A stretch of DNA of 64,000 nt, from NCBI RefSeq assembly GCF_020085105.1, contig NC_058043.1, positions 14,975,167 to 15,039,166 on the forward strand, given 5' to 3'. Positions within the stretch are counted from its first letter, which is position 1. Every line of letters starts with the position of its first letter. Shown here in pieces: positions 34,291 through 45,300 of the stretch. The notes under the pieces are model-generated. The model worked only from the letters and a program-made list of their open reading frames with translations, did no database searches and was not told the DNA's origin. Made by a program: the position numbers and the translations under genes. This stretch comes from Siniperca chuatsi. Lineage: Eukaryota > Chordata > Actinopteri > Centrarchiformes > Sinipercidae.

Positions 34291-34620
34291 CTAGAGCTGA
34301 AACAATTAGTTAGTTAGTTAGTTAGTTAGTTAGTTGATTGACAGATAATAAATCGGCAACTAATTTCATAAGCAAGTAATCATTTAAGACATTCTTTAAG
34401 CAAAAATGGTAAAAAGTTCCCTGGTTCCAGGTTCAAATGGGAATATCTTTGGGGGTTAAGACGGTTGGTCGGACAAAACAAGACATTTTAAAACGTCACT
34501 TTGGGCTCTGGAAACGGTGATGGATTTTGCTATTTGCTGACTTTCTACAGAGCAAATTAATCAGTTAATAAAGAAAATGATTGGTAGATGAATCGAGAAT
34601 GAAAGTAATCATTAGAGTAG
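34291..34620 (+). repeat. Common teleost interspersed repeat, copy C
   Basis: Begins 'actagagctgaaacaattag', then seven AGTT units (34305-34335) replace part of the family sequence. It continues with 'aaaaagttccctggttccag' and 'aaaacgtcactttgggctct', and ends near 'gaatgaaagtaatcattag'. Same family as 15883-16295. Confidence 0.6.
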
Positions 34621-35440
34621 TAGGATACATTGGAGTCTCCACAGATTAACCACTTTGCAGAGCCTGATTTGATGTTTTTGGCCTTCTTGCACCTTAGCAT
34701 TGTGCTGTGAGTGCAAAGATCTTCTCAAAAGTAGTCACTCAAAAATATTAAATTATGCTCAGGTATAAAGAAAATACCTAAAAAAACAGGCCTCATTGGG
34801 AACAAAGAGCTGGGAGGTTCATACAGTATGTACTTTTTAATCTTCGAATTCTTGGAAATTTCCCTGCCTGCCTCGTACAATGCTCTCCAGTGACGACACT
34901 ATGTCACCCAGATGGATAATCTTTCATGTTCCTGGAGTCAAAGCTGCCTTTTCTTATTACGCACCTCAGGACTGAAATATTTCGACAACCTTCATTATTT
35001 AAATCCTGCCGTTGCATCAGACACTCAAACACCACATTAAAAAAATGCTTTATGAGGAATGTAATTTATTTAAATATGCAAGGCTGTGGTTTCTTCTGTT
35101 TGTGTGACTGTTGTAAACTGACTGTGTGTGCTGCCAGTCTGGTCAGGTTTAGTGACAGAGATAATCCTATCTGAGGCTTTCTGGTTACATAATTAATACA
35201 ATAAAATAAAATTAATTTTCACCAAAATAATTGTGGCGTTCTTTTTTCTTTCTAAACTAAAAAAAAAACCCCAAACAAAACATATTTGTTCAGCTGCATC
35301 CAGGAGAGATAGATAAAGTCCACAAGACTTCTTAGAAAAAAAAAAACTCATTTCAGAATTTCTTGGAAAAAGTTGAGATGCAGCTATTCAGGATCAGCAG
35401 GCGCTGGTGAACATGGCTATGATTATGATGGAGCATCCAA

Positions 35441-35442
<2 letters not shown>

Positions 35443-35494
<52 letters not shown>
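35443..35494. repeat. (GT)n(GA)n compound microsatellite
   Basis: About 20 GT units followed by six GA units, about 1.3 kb upstream of the cish start. Confidence 0.95.
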
Positions 35495-35495
<1 letters not shown>

Positions 35496-36046
35496 TGGCT
35501 CAGACTATTGTTGGAATAAATATTTTGAAAACATTTGCCCTGAGCAAGATGTTCCTCAGATTTAAGAATATGGTGATAATCCAGCATCAGCATGATACTC
35601 AGCAGCCCTTATTTGACCGGATTCATTTAAAGTAACAGAGCTGGGATTTCCTAGATAGCCTACATTCCCTAGAAAAGAGCTGTCAGGAGAGATAAATGAG
35701 CAGAAATCGTATGTCAAGTAGGCCTACACTTTACCTCAACCTCAGACAAAACTACTGGTAACACACGGTTTAACAAATCGACTCCAAAAAAAGAGAGACC
35801 GGGTTAGAAAGCGGAACAAACCGTGAGCAAAATGACATTTTGTCTGGCCTAACAGTAAAGTTAACCTTTTTTTTTTTTTTTTAGTTTATTGTCACAATAA
35901 CAACTTGCTTTCTCGAGTGTAGGTAATTACTCCGACAAACCTCCGAGAAAAGCTCTCGCCGTGTTTTCCACCAGGATCGAGGGAAATCTATATTACTGGA
36001 AACAGCCTGTGTGCATTCCTATTATCTTTAATGTTGAGGCGGTGAA

Positions 36047-36055
36047 TTCCCAGAA
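36047..36055. promoter_or_regulatory. STAT (STAT5-type) site 1, TTCCCAGAA
   Basis: Perfect TTCN3GAA, 745-753 bases before the cish start codon, in CpG-rich sequence. It forms a loose pair with site 2, 50 bases on. Mammalian CISH promoters are known to be driven by grouped STAT5 sites. Confidence 0.75.
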
Positions 36056-36105
36056 TGAAGGCTCTGTCGGGGCCGCCCGGCGGGGCGGAGTCAGTCCTGC
36101 AATTA

Positions 36106-36114
36106 TTCCTGGAA
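36106..36114. promoter_or_regulatory. STAT (STAT5-type) site 2, TTCCTGGAA
   Basis: Perfect TTCN3GAA palindrome with the favoured STAT5 spacer; second of four in 376 bases upstream of cish. Confidence 0.75.
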
Positions 36115-36370
36115 AGCGGATAGGGAGAAGCTGCAGCGCGATTCCTGGGAGCGAGCGCCGGTTCAGCGAAGGCAGGAGCCGCCGGGTGAAACGGAGGGGA
36201 GATGAGCCACAAAACACCGGCCGGAAAAAAGTGACCGGGGAGCGGCGCGGTTATGCCGAGAATTTACCGTTAAAACAAACCGCGTTACCTCCAACTAAAA
36301 AACGCTGCTAACACCCGAGCCGTTAGCTGTCAGTAAGCGAAACAACCGGCGGCGGTTGGTGCTGCCGGTG

Positions 36371-36378
36371 TGACGTCA
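36371..36378. promoter_or_regulatory. CRE, TGACGTCA
   Basis: A perfect palindromic cAMP-response element, 22 bases upstream of the tandem STAT pair. It would bind CREB/ATF-type factors. Its use is inferred from the motif and promoter context only. Confidence 0.6.
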
Positions 36379-36399
36379 GAGCCGCCGGTGCTGTGAGAG

Positions 36400-36422
36400 T
36401 TCTCAGAATAGACTTCTAGGAA
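36400..36422. promoter_or_regulatory. Tandem STAT sites 3 and 4, TTCTCAGAA and TTCTAGGAA
   Basis: Two perfect TTCN3GAA sites at 36400-36408 and 36414-36422, start to start 14 bases apart (5 bases between). This tight spacing suits cooperative STAT5 tetramer binding, a known property of CIS-family promoters. Confidence 0.8.
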
Positions 36423-36799
36423 ACGGTAAATTTTAAAAGCCAAGCCTTTACACGCCGTCCTCCTCACTTTGGATCCCATTCTGGTGACAACACACTCCAA
36501 ACCCGCTGCTACGAGATTTTATACATGTTTTAAATGAATTCTGTTTTCTTTTTTTTACTGTTCGTTAGATATCCAGTGTTCGCAGATAAACTACAGGACC
36601 AGACCCCGTTTGGGTACGCGGAGCTCCTCGTCTCTTTATTTCGCTTATTATAGGCTTATTCATATCAAACCGATGTTAAAGCTTATTTTCCCGTAAAGGT
36701 GTTTTTTTTTTTTTGTTTGTTTGTTTTAAGACAAAGCCCAGTCTTATTTTCTGAAGAAGAAACCGATCGGATTTTAACCCAGACGATTCAAGAAATAGC

Positions 36800-38186
36800 A
36801 TGATTCTTTGTGTACCAGGGTGAGTTGACTTTTCTTTGTTTCTGTGTTTTCTCTGTAGTTGTCTGCGTTAAGAACACACTCTATTTGTAAAGCAACGTAG
36901 GCCTACTCTTAAGTCTACCAAATCCAAACGCAAAGGCCTGTTACACTGAACACTAAAAATGGTCTTAATCAGAAACTTCTTAATGGTAGTAATTATACAG
37001 TACTTTTTTTTATGAAAGTCTCACTGAGATTAAAATGTCCTTTTCAAGTGTCCTGGCATCAATAACACAAACACGAAATATGTCACAAAATCAGAATTAA
37101 ATAAAAATGTGATTATAAAATCATAAATAAGACTAAATATTCACATTTTGTGGTTCTCAAGTTGAAACTGGACAGTGAATTCACCTCTTGTTCTTCTTAT
37201 TATATAACAATAAACACTGAACTACTGCATTAATATGGAAGAGTAAAGTCATGTGGGTTTTTTTAAGCCATTTTAACCACATTTTTCATCTTATTTCCAG
37301 TCCTAGAGCTCCTCTGCCCGCTGCTCCGTCGACTGAAGCCCCACGGGGCATGCGGGCAGGAACTGTACCTCCTTCCCCTTGCCTTCAAAGCACCCCTCCG
37401 CTATGGGACCCCACAAAGGACCTGCGGGCAATTGCCAGCAACTTCTGCTATCTAGAAAATTCAGGTACAGTATGAAAAGTGTTTCACTTTTACGGCCACT
37501 GAACCTAACAAATAAGATTCTTGAAAATCCCCAAACTGTTCCAGGCTCTCTGTTTGGCACTTTTCTGTTGTAAGAGATTTAGTTAAATTACTTGATTGCA
37601 GACTGTTAACATCAAGCAACATACAGGACAGTGGAAAGGACAGCACTGACTGTTCAGAGTGACTAATATTTAGGAATCTGTTTGTGTAGGATGGTACTGG
37701 GGAGCTGTAACTGCAGCTCAGGCCCACGCTGCACTTCAAGAGGGATCTGAAGGAGCTTTTCTGGTACGGGACAGCAGCCACCCTCTGTACATGCTGACCC
37801 TCTCGGTCAGGACAGCACGCGGCCCCACCAGTATACGGATCCAGTACAGCGGCGCTAAGTTTTTGCTCGACTCCAGCTCCCCGGCCCGGCCCAGCCTGTC
37901 GTCCTTCCCCAACGTGCCCAGCCTGGTGCAGCACTACATGGGACCAGAGAGGAAAGCAGAGGAGGGGAAGGTGGAGGAGGAGGCTCCTTCGAAACCCTCT
38001 CAGCAGACGATTGAGGAGACATCTGTGGTATTAAAACTGAAACGCCCCGTGTACAAGCCCCAGGGCCTCCCCTCCTTACAGCACCTCACACGCCTCGTCA
38101 TTAACAGACACTCTGAATGCCCTGACCAGCTACCACTCCCGAGGCCTCTGCTGCGTTACATACAGGACTATCCCTTCAAGGTATGA
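36800..38186 (+). CDS. cish: Cytokine-inducible SH2-containing protein (CIS)
   Basis: CIS is a SOCS-family feedback inhibitor: its SH2 domain binds phosphotyrosines on activated cytokine receptors and the SOCS box recruits Elongin BC-Cullin5 ubiquitin ligase. Three exons: 36800-36819, 37301-37464, 37690-38186, 681 nt, 226 aa (human 258). The 20-base first coding exon gives MILCVPG, matching human MVLCVQG; this decides the start. The SH2 domain starts at GWYWG (residue 62), with the phosphotyrosine-binding arginine in FLVRDSS (Arg88) and LVQHY at its end. A glutamate/lysine-rich linker follows. The SOCS box covers about residues 190-226 (LQHLTRLVINRH, ending LRYIQDYPFKV). Four perfect STAT sites lie 0.38-0.75 kb upstream, so the gene should be induced by the STAT5 signals it damps. 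Confidence 0.96.
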
Positions 38187-39307
38187 GGGGTCCCTCAAAT
38201 CCACTATTCTGACTGTATCTCAGCTGACTTTTAAAGGAAAGAAACTGTCAAGCAGGTCCTTTGTGCCTGTAAATGACACTGCTGCTCCAGCAGTTGGAGG
38301 CCAGTCATGAAAATACTGGACACAGGGTCATGTTTTTGCTGACGAAATATGTACAAATTCAGCTAATACTGACGTGCCTGGTTTCAGACTTAATTTGTCA
38401 AGGACTGGGTGATGAGGTACCTCAGAAAAAGACAACTTGTGAGCAAACCTCAGTACTGTAATCTACACTTATTTTATGATGAATGTGGAAATTGTCTATT
38501 TCCATTTTACCCTCATGAGTTCTGGATGTACATACTTTTCCTAAGAAGTACACTGATTCCATTGAGACATCTTTTACGCCATTTTATTTTTCTCAGTAAG
38601 ACATTTTTTCTACCTTTTACATGTGTACATTTTTCTATTAAAAAAAGCAATTGGAGTCTAACTTGCTGTCGTTTATATCCTTTTTCTCTTGTGCTGCCTA
38701 AAATGCCAGTATTACTCACAGGGTAAAGAGAAATACTGTCATCACCATCATTATTAACCACCACATGATGGCTGCTCTTGTGACACTTTGTTACGAAATA
38801 TTTTCACCCTCTATCACCTTTGAAACACAAAGACTTTGTGGCCTTTGAGCTTTAAGTGTGCGAGAGATGCAGATTGTGTGAGGAAGTAAAGGCCACATTG
38901 TGTGTTTTTGCTCAACAATGCGTACAGCCTGCATCTGAGTCAGCGAGTGGACAAGCGAAGGGGAGGACCGTTCATCAGCAGATTCACAGAACTACTGAAT
39001 GCTTCCTGGGAGGAGGGTGAGATTCTGAGAGTCAGGGTTCTAAGAAAAGCCTCGGTAATTACCTTCAGCTTTGAGCCTGCTTTTGTGCTACCTCGCACAC
39101 ATTTTTTTTATTGTGGTGCAGGATGTGGTCACAAATGTTACTAGATTAAAAGTGCAGCAGTGACATGAAAATGATTTGAGCTTCTGCAAATTGTGAATTT
39201 TTGAATGATCTAATCAGTGGGAGCACGTGCTTGGTGGCTCAGTGGGGGTAGGGGAGCTGAAGCTGAGGCGACCTGGGCTAAAGCCAGCGTAATAGGATCT
39301 CAGTTTC
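38187..39307. other. cish 3' UTR and cish-hemk1 gap (3' ends facing)
   Basis: cish and hemk1 converge here. AT-rich non-coding sequence up to about 38850 probably holds the cish 3' UTR. Nothing else is recognised, and no clear AATAAA stands out for cish. Confidence 0.5.
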
Positions 39308-42300
39308 TCAATCGAGATCCAGCTTGTGGTGCTTGTTTGACTTCTCTTTCTGAAGGATGCAGAATCGCGGCCTAAGAAACAACAACAACATTGAGTGTAA
39401 TAGACTGAATTTGCAAAGTAAGCAAGCTTGATTTTGTAATTAGGGTAAGATTTTCAGGGAAGCCTTTTACTTTAAATCAAATAGACAGTGATGGGCCTAA
39501 AAGATCCACATGAATACAACTTTAGCATGAAGTCACAGCAGGTTAAATGATGACAAAATGGTTTAATGACGCCCAGGTGACAGACATAAAGGCTGAGAGG
39601 TTCTCTAGACAGACCTGCCAGTGATGTCGTGCCGTGTTTCCAGATAATGCATCTCTTCCACATTCGCCTCCACCCACCGTCGAATGAGCAGGGGGTGTCT
39701 GGGGTCCACCTCCAAGTAAACACGACTGTTATTCACCAGAAAAAGAACACACAATGCATTAAAAATGTAACTATCAACAGGACAGGATTATCAGAAGCAA
39801 CCTTGAGATGAGAGCAGTGGCACATGTCTGGAACTGTATTCCCTGTAAGTCTTTTAAAAAGCTAAACTCATTACAGAGGCAACACGATACGTGTGTTTTT
39901 CAGAACATGCTGTTCCTGTGACAAGCCGAAGCCATTAGAAATTAAACCCAGGTGGGTTTGGGTTTGCGTGTGTGTGCGTGTGTGTGTATGCTTGTGTCGA
40001 GCAGTGGGGCTCCTTACCCATGATTTGATAGAATCCGTTGAGCCAGACTCAAAATCTGTTTGATCACTTTTAGGCCATCTTTACCTCCATCTAAAGCAGC
40101 GTGGTCTTCAAACCTGGGCATACAGACTCATATGTCTCTCAAATGCATCCATTTGATGTCACATATAAAAAAATAAAAAACATTTCTAAGGACATCGAAT
40201 GCACAGATGCAAATTAATTTCATGCATTTTCAAAGGTTTGGTGTTTTGGTTACTTGTAAACAAACATAGCATTTAGTGCGTACAATTTTATTTTTTGTCA
40301 AGAATTCTAAAATTATGAGCATGACTTTATTTTAAGCCCCCTGTTTAACATTTATAAACAGTTCATGAGATGGTTTATAGCACATTATAATACACTATAC
40401 TGTCTACAAAGCCAAAATACAGTAATTTAGTCAATACTTAGCTAAGGCCAGAATCTGACTTGTTGACCTTTTTTTTGTAGCATATAAAATCTTTATACCC
40501 TAGAAATGAATAATTCAAAAAGAAAATAGTATGTTAGATTTGCAGTTACTACAAAACACAGCTAAAAACCAAACCAAATTGTCAACTACACACAGCTAAA
40601 GCAAGAGAGCTAACTAAAGCTAAAACTAGCTAGTAAGGGAGCCACGCATACGGCTAGCCTCGGCTAAAGCTAAATTTACTTTTCCCTGTAGCCATTACAT
40701 GTAATTGAAACATAAATATTGATTAATTAACATCTTGGTAATTTAGTTTGTGATCCAACATAAATAAGGTAGTAGCTAAATCCACTCATGGAGAATAAAT
40801 ACAGCTAGCCTGCTAAAATAGCTTAGCAGAGTAGGAGTGACTGCCATCTGAGCTCTTGACTCTAGTGAAATCCATGACTTTGGTGTGGTTAAGCTACTTT
40901 TAAATCACATATTTAAATTGATTAAATTGTTAATTATATTTACTTCAAGGTATTTTTTAAAGAAATGGTAGATGGAAGCTGAAAGAACACATTTTGTTTG
41001 CTGATACTGTGTTTTTCCCAGTGGTGGAAGAAGTACTCAGATCTTTTACCTAAGTAAAAGTAGTTATACCACAGTGTAGAAGTACTCTGTTACAAGTAAG
41101 TCCTGCATTTAAAATTGAAAAAGTAAATTAAATATTTAAAAAGTATCCAGCATCAAAATATACATTAATATATATTATTTGTTTATTATCTTTTGTATTA
41201 TTAATTGGAATCTGCAAAGTAAAGTAAGTAAAAAGTACAATATTTCCTTCTGAATTGTTGTGGAGTAGAAATAGAAGTAGCAGAAAATGAAAATACTAAA
41301 GAAAAGTAAAATTATACCTCAAAATTGCACTTAAGTAAATGTACTTAGTTACTTTCCACCACTGTTTTTCCCCTCTTAGTACCTGAAGTTTTTCCAAAGG
41401 CAAAGTGCAGTTTTTAGGTCTTATTTATGGTCAATGTCAATGATTTTTTGCTGTAAAAAAAGAAGACATTTTCCTATCCGTCTGTTACAGTTTCCCCAGT
41501 CAGCCTGAAAACTAGTTTAGAGTACTGCATGTACTATCATTATCTATGATAACAAGTATGTTATACTGTGCTATCAATCATTCACTAACTGTTTATACAC
41601 CAGTTATGGACAATTCATAGGAAGAGTTGTAATTGTGGACAAATTAATTAACACTTAAATTAATTAACATTTTTGTATTGCATTATAGTTTATTATAATG
41701 TGTTATAGCAATTTATTAAGTGTTTGTAGAGCTTATAAATCCTAACTGAGGGAAGGTTTAATGAAAAATAAGTTTGGAGAGGCTGAATGTGTTTTAGTCA
41801 CCTGAAAATTTCAGGTTCCAATGACGTCATATCCTCTGAGAACAGGTACGGAGGGTTACTGACCAAAGCTGAAACAGGGCTACAGAGGCTCAACACAGTT
41901 TCTGCATCTGACAAAACACAAATTAAAACTTTCTTTTATCAGCAGTGTATTTATTAATGTGCTATTTAATGACTGCAGTGCATTGCTTTTAATTACCTCT
42001 CATTACATCTATATGATAAATCTGTAATCTGTCCTGAAGCCCCAACCTGCAGAGAAAAATCCTTATCAGACTTTATGCGTTTTTCTACACACCCCAATTA
42101 AAAAAAAAAAAACTTTAATTGAAAGTCTTTAACCACAGTAAAAGTAAATGAATAAGGACATTTACAACTTGTTTTCATGTGCTATGGTACAATTACCTTA
42201 TCGCATTATCTCTTGTTAAATCCACCGCATCCTGGCTTTGATCCACAGCAATGGCTTTAAGCTAGTGAAAGAGAAACACACAGCAATTAAAACTGCTGTT

Positions 42301-45300
42301 TACTGTTTGGATACAACTACCCAAGGGAAAAAAAATCTCTTTGTCTGTATTTCTGTATTTGTCTGCAGGCGAAACTGATGTTTTTTCAACTTTTACAATC
42401 TGACCTTATGACAGGATAATAAAAAGTGGGGCTGACAATAACATACCGTGCTTTGTGATGTAAAGACAATAGTGTATTCTACTACAAAGCCCTTTTACTT
42501 AGCCATGTGTATCTATGCTACAGCTGTAACTAATGATTTTTTCTTCTATTAAGCGATTAATCATTTTGTCTTTAAAATGTCAAAACTGACAAGCGGCCAT
42601 CACCTGTTCTCAAAATTACTTAATTAGTCTGACCAGCAGAAACACCAAATGTATTCAACTTCTAAGGATAAGAAACTGACAAACTATTCACATTTTTGAA
42701 ACTGAAAACAGCCAGTGTTTGGTATTTTACTTGACTATCATAATTGTATGAATTTGCTGTTTACATCCCCCCCTCTGCTAACCCGGCATCGGCGTGCAAC
42801 GCCATAGCAAAACTCCAGACTCAACCCGAGTGCACTCATATTAATCTCGGGTGACTTCAACCTTGTAAGTGTTTCAACAACACTGACTAATTTCACCCAG
42901 TATGTGAGTTGTCCTACCAGAGAGGAGAGTACACTGGACCTGCTGTATGCTAACGTTAAGGATGCATACAGCTCTTCCCCCCTCCCGTAGGTCAGACCAC
43001 AACCTGGTTCACCTCAAAGTCTGCTATGTGCCTCTGGTTAAAAGGCAGCCTGCGACCACAAGGACAGTGAGGAGATGGTCAGAGGATGCCTATGAGACAC
43101 TTCAGGCATGTTTTGAGGTGACAAACTGGGATGCACTCTGTGAGCCTCATGGAGAGGACAATGGCGTTTGCCCTGGAGTGCTAAAAGCCTGTGCCCCCCA
43201 GCTATGTGGAGTCCCTCAACATGTCTTCAACCTGAGCCTGAGTTTTCAAAGGGTCCCTGTTCTGTGAAAGACATCTTGCCTCGTTCCTGCGCCGAAGACG
43301 CCATGTCCCAGTGGCCTCAAGGACTACAGACTGGTGGCACTGACCTCCCACGTAATGAAGACCCTGGAGAGACTGGTGCTGGAACAGCTGCGGCCCACGG
43401 CCAGACCTTTCCTTGACCCCATTCAGTTCGCCTACCAGCCCCGGCTAGGAGTTGAGGATGCCATCATCTTCCTGCTGAACCGCATCTACACCCACCCACA
43501 AGCCGGCAAGCACAGTGAGGATCATGTTTTTTGACTTCTCCAGTGCTTTAAACACCATCCGGCCAGCACTGCTGGATTGGCAGCAGGCTGACTGGCAGAC
43601 CACAGCATGTGCGTCTGCAGCACTATGTGTCGGACAGCGTGGTCAGCAACACTGGGGCCCCCCAGGGGAATGTCCTCTCTCCCTTCCTCTTCACCATCTA
43701 CACCACAGACTTCAGCTACCAAACAGAGTCCTGCCACTTTCAGAAGTTTTCTGATGACTCTGCTGTGGTGGGAAGTATCAGCGGTGGTGATGAGACGGAG
43801 TACAGGGCTGTGGTGGGGAACTTTGTCTCATGGTGTGAGCAGAACCATCTGCAGCTCAATGCGACAAAGTCTAAAGAGCTGGTGGTAGATCTACAAAGGG
43901 CCAAGGCACCAGTGACCCCGGTTTCCATCCAGGGGGTCAGTGTGGACATTGTAGAGGACTACAAGGACCTGGGAGTACACATGGACAATAAACTGGACTG
44001 GGCTAACATCTGCATCGACATCTTCCGGACAATGCTGAGGATGTTTTATGAGTTTGTGATGGCCAGTGCTATCCTGTATGCTGTTGCATGCTGGGGCAGC
44101 AGGTTGAGGGTAGCGGACACTAACAGACTCAACAAACTGATCTGTAAGGCCAGTGACACTGTGGGGGTGGAGCTGGACTCTCTGTCGGTGGTGTCAGAGA
44201 GGAGGATGCTGGCCAAACTATATGCCATCTTGGACAGTGTCTCCCACCCACTCCATGACGTGCTGGTCAAACAAAGGAGCACCTTCAGCAATATACTCTT
44301 TTCAGTTTAATTTATTGATATTTATTCATACTTCTATTACTGCTGTGCAATATCCACCGTCTCATAATAATCTTAATAAGCTACACTTAACTTGACAGTA
44401 CTCATTATTGCACTATTACTTATTACTTATATTATTACATTGTATTATACCGTACATACTTATCAACCTCTAAATCCACTTTGGTACTTACACTTATTTT
44501 AGCTTTTATACTTTATATCCACTTGTACTTAATTTATCTGACCTGTATTATAGCGTATTATATTTTGATTTGCTTAGTACTTCTGTTCCTTCTATTCTCA
44601 AGTGTGCATTGACGTGACAGTGAGCAGTTGTAACGAAAGAGTTTCCCCTCGGGTATCAATAAAGTATTTCTGATTCTGATAATAAATACATTCTCTACCT
44701 ACTGGTCAGTTAATTGACTGATCACTTCATCACTTGTGTGTTTATATATAAAATCAAAACTAAAAGTCTGTTAAAGGGGAACTCCACTGTCTCCACGTCA
44801 AAGTCTGGGGAGTACTACTGCATATGTAAAAATTTTGCATAGAGCATTTTGTGGCTCCAGAGGAAGCAGCGCAAAATCTGATAAACGGGACGTCAGTTGG
44901 GGCTGAAGACTACAAGTTTAAAAATGAAACAAATCCAGGGGGTGGAGTTAGAAAGAAGTGAGCTTACCAGACCACTGTAGCCCGCTCCTCATCTCTGCTT
45001 GAGGCTAGAGGCTACATTAGCTGCTACTAGCAGAACACACCAGAATCACCAAACGAGATGTTGGTGGTCGTGGTGCATTGTGGGTAATGTAGGCACCAGG
45101 TTTTAACAAGAAAGAACAATGCATGGAATAGAAAAGACGACATCTCGACAATGTTATAGGAGTGCAATGCTAAATTGGTGGCGTGCTCTCTTTAATGTCA
45201 GCATTGCAAAATGCTCACAATGACACTGCTTCATGGTAATCTATTCAATAGTTGTTAGATATTTCAGCCTGAATCGAAGTGGTGGAAAGTGGCTAGAAAT

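Larger units (their letters stand above)
31304..36799. other. twf2-cish intergenic region, repeat-rich, with cish promoter at right
   Basis: The left 0.5 kb is the twf2 3' UTR, with poly(A) signals at 31774 and 31800. A dispersed repeat occupies about 32340-32830. GT runs are at 33332-33362 and 35443-35482, the latter followed by GA units to 35494. Copy C of the common repeat is at 34291-34620. From about 35930 to 36640 the sequence becomes CpG-rich and carries STAT and CRE motifs: this is the cish promoter and leader. I see no extra gene. Confidence 0.6.

Noticed and set aside
35961-36311. 116-codon open frame in CpG-rich sequence upstream of cish
   Set aside because: Composition-driven; open frames exist on both strands here, none resembles a protein, and the STAT and CRE sites mark it as promoter.
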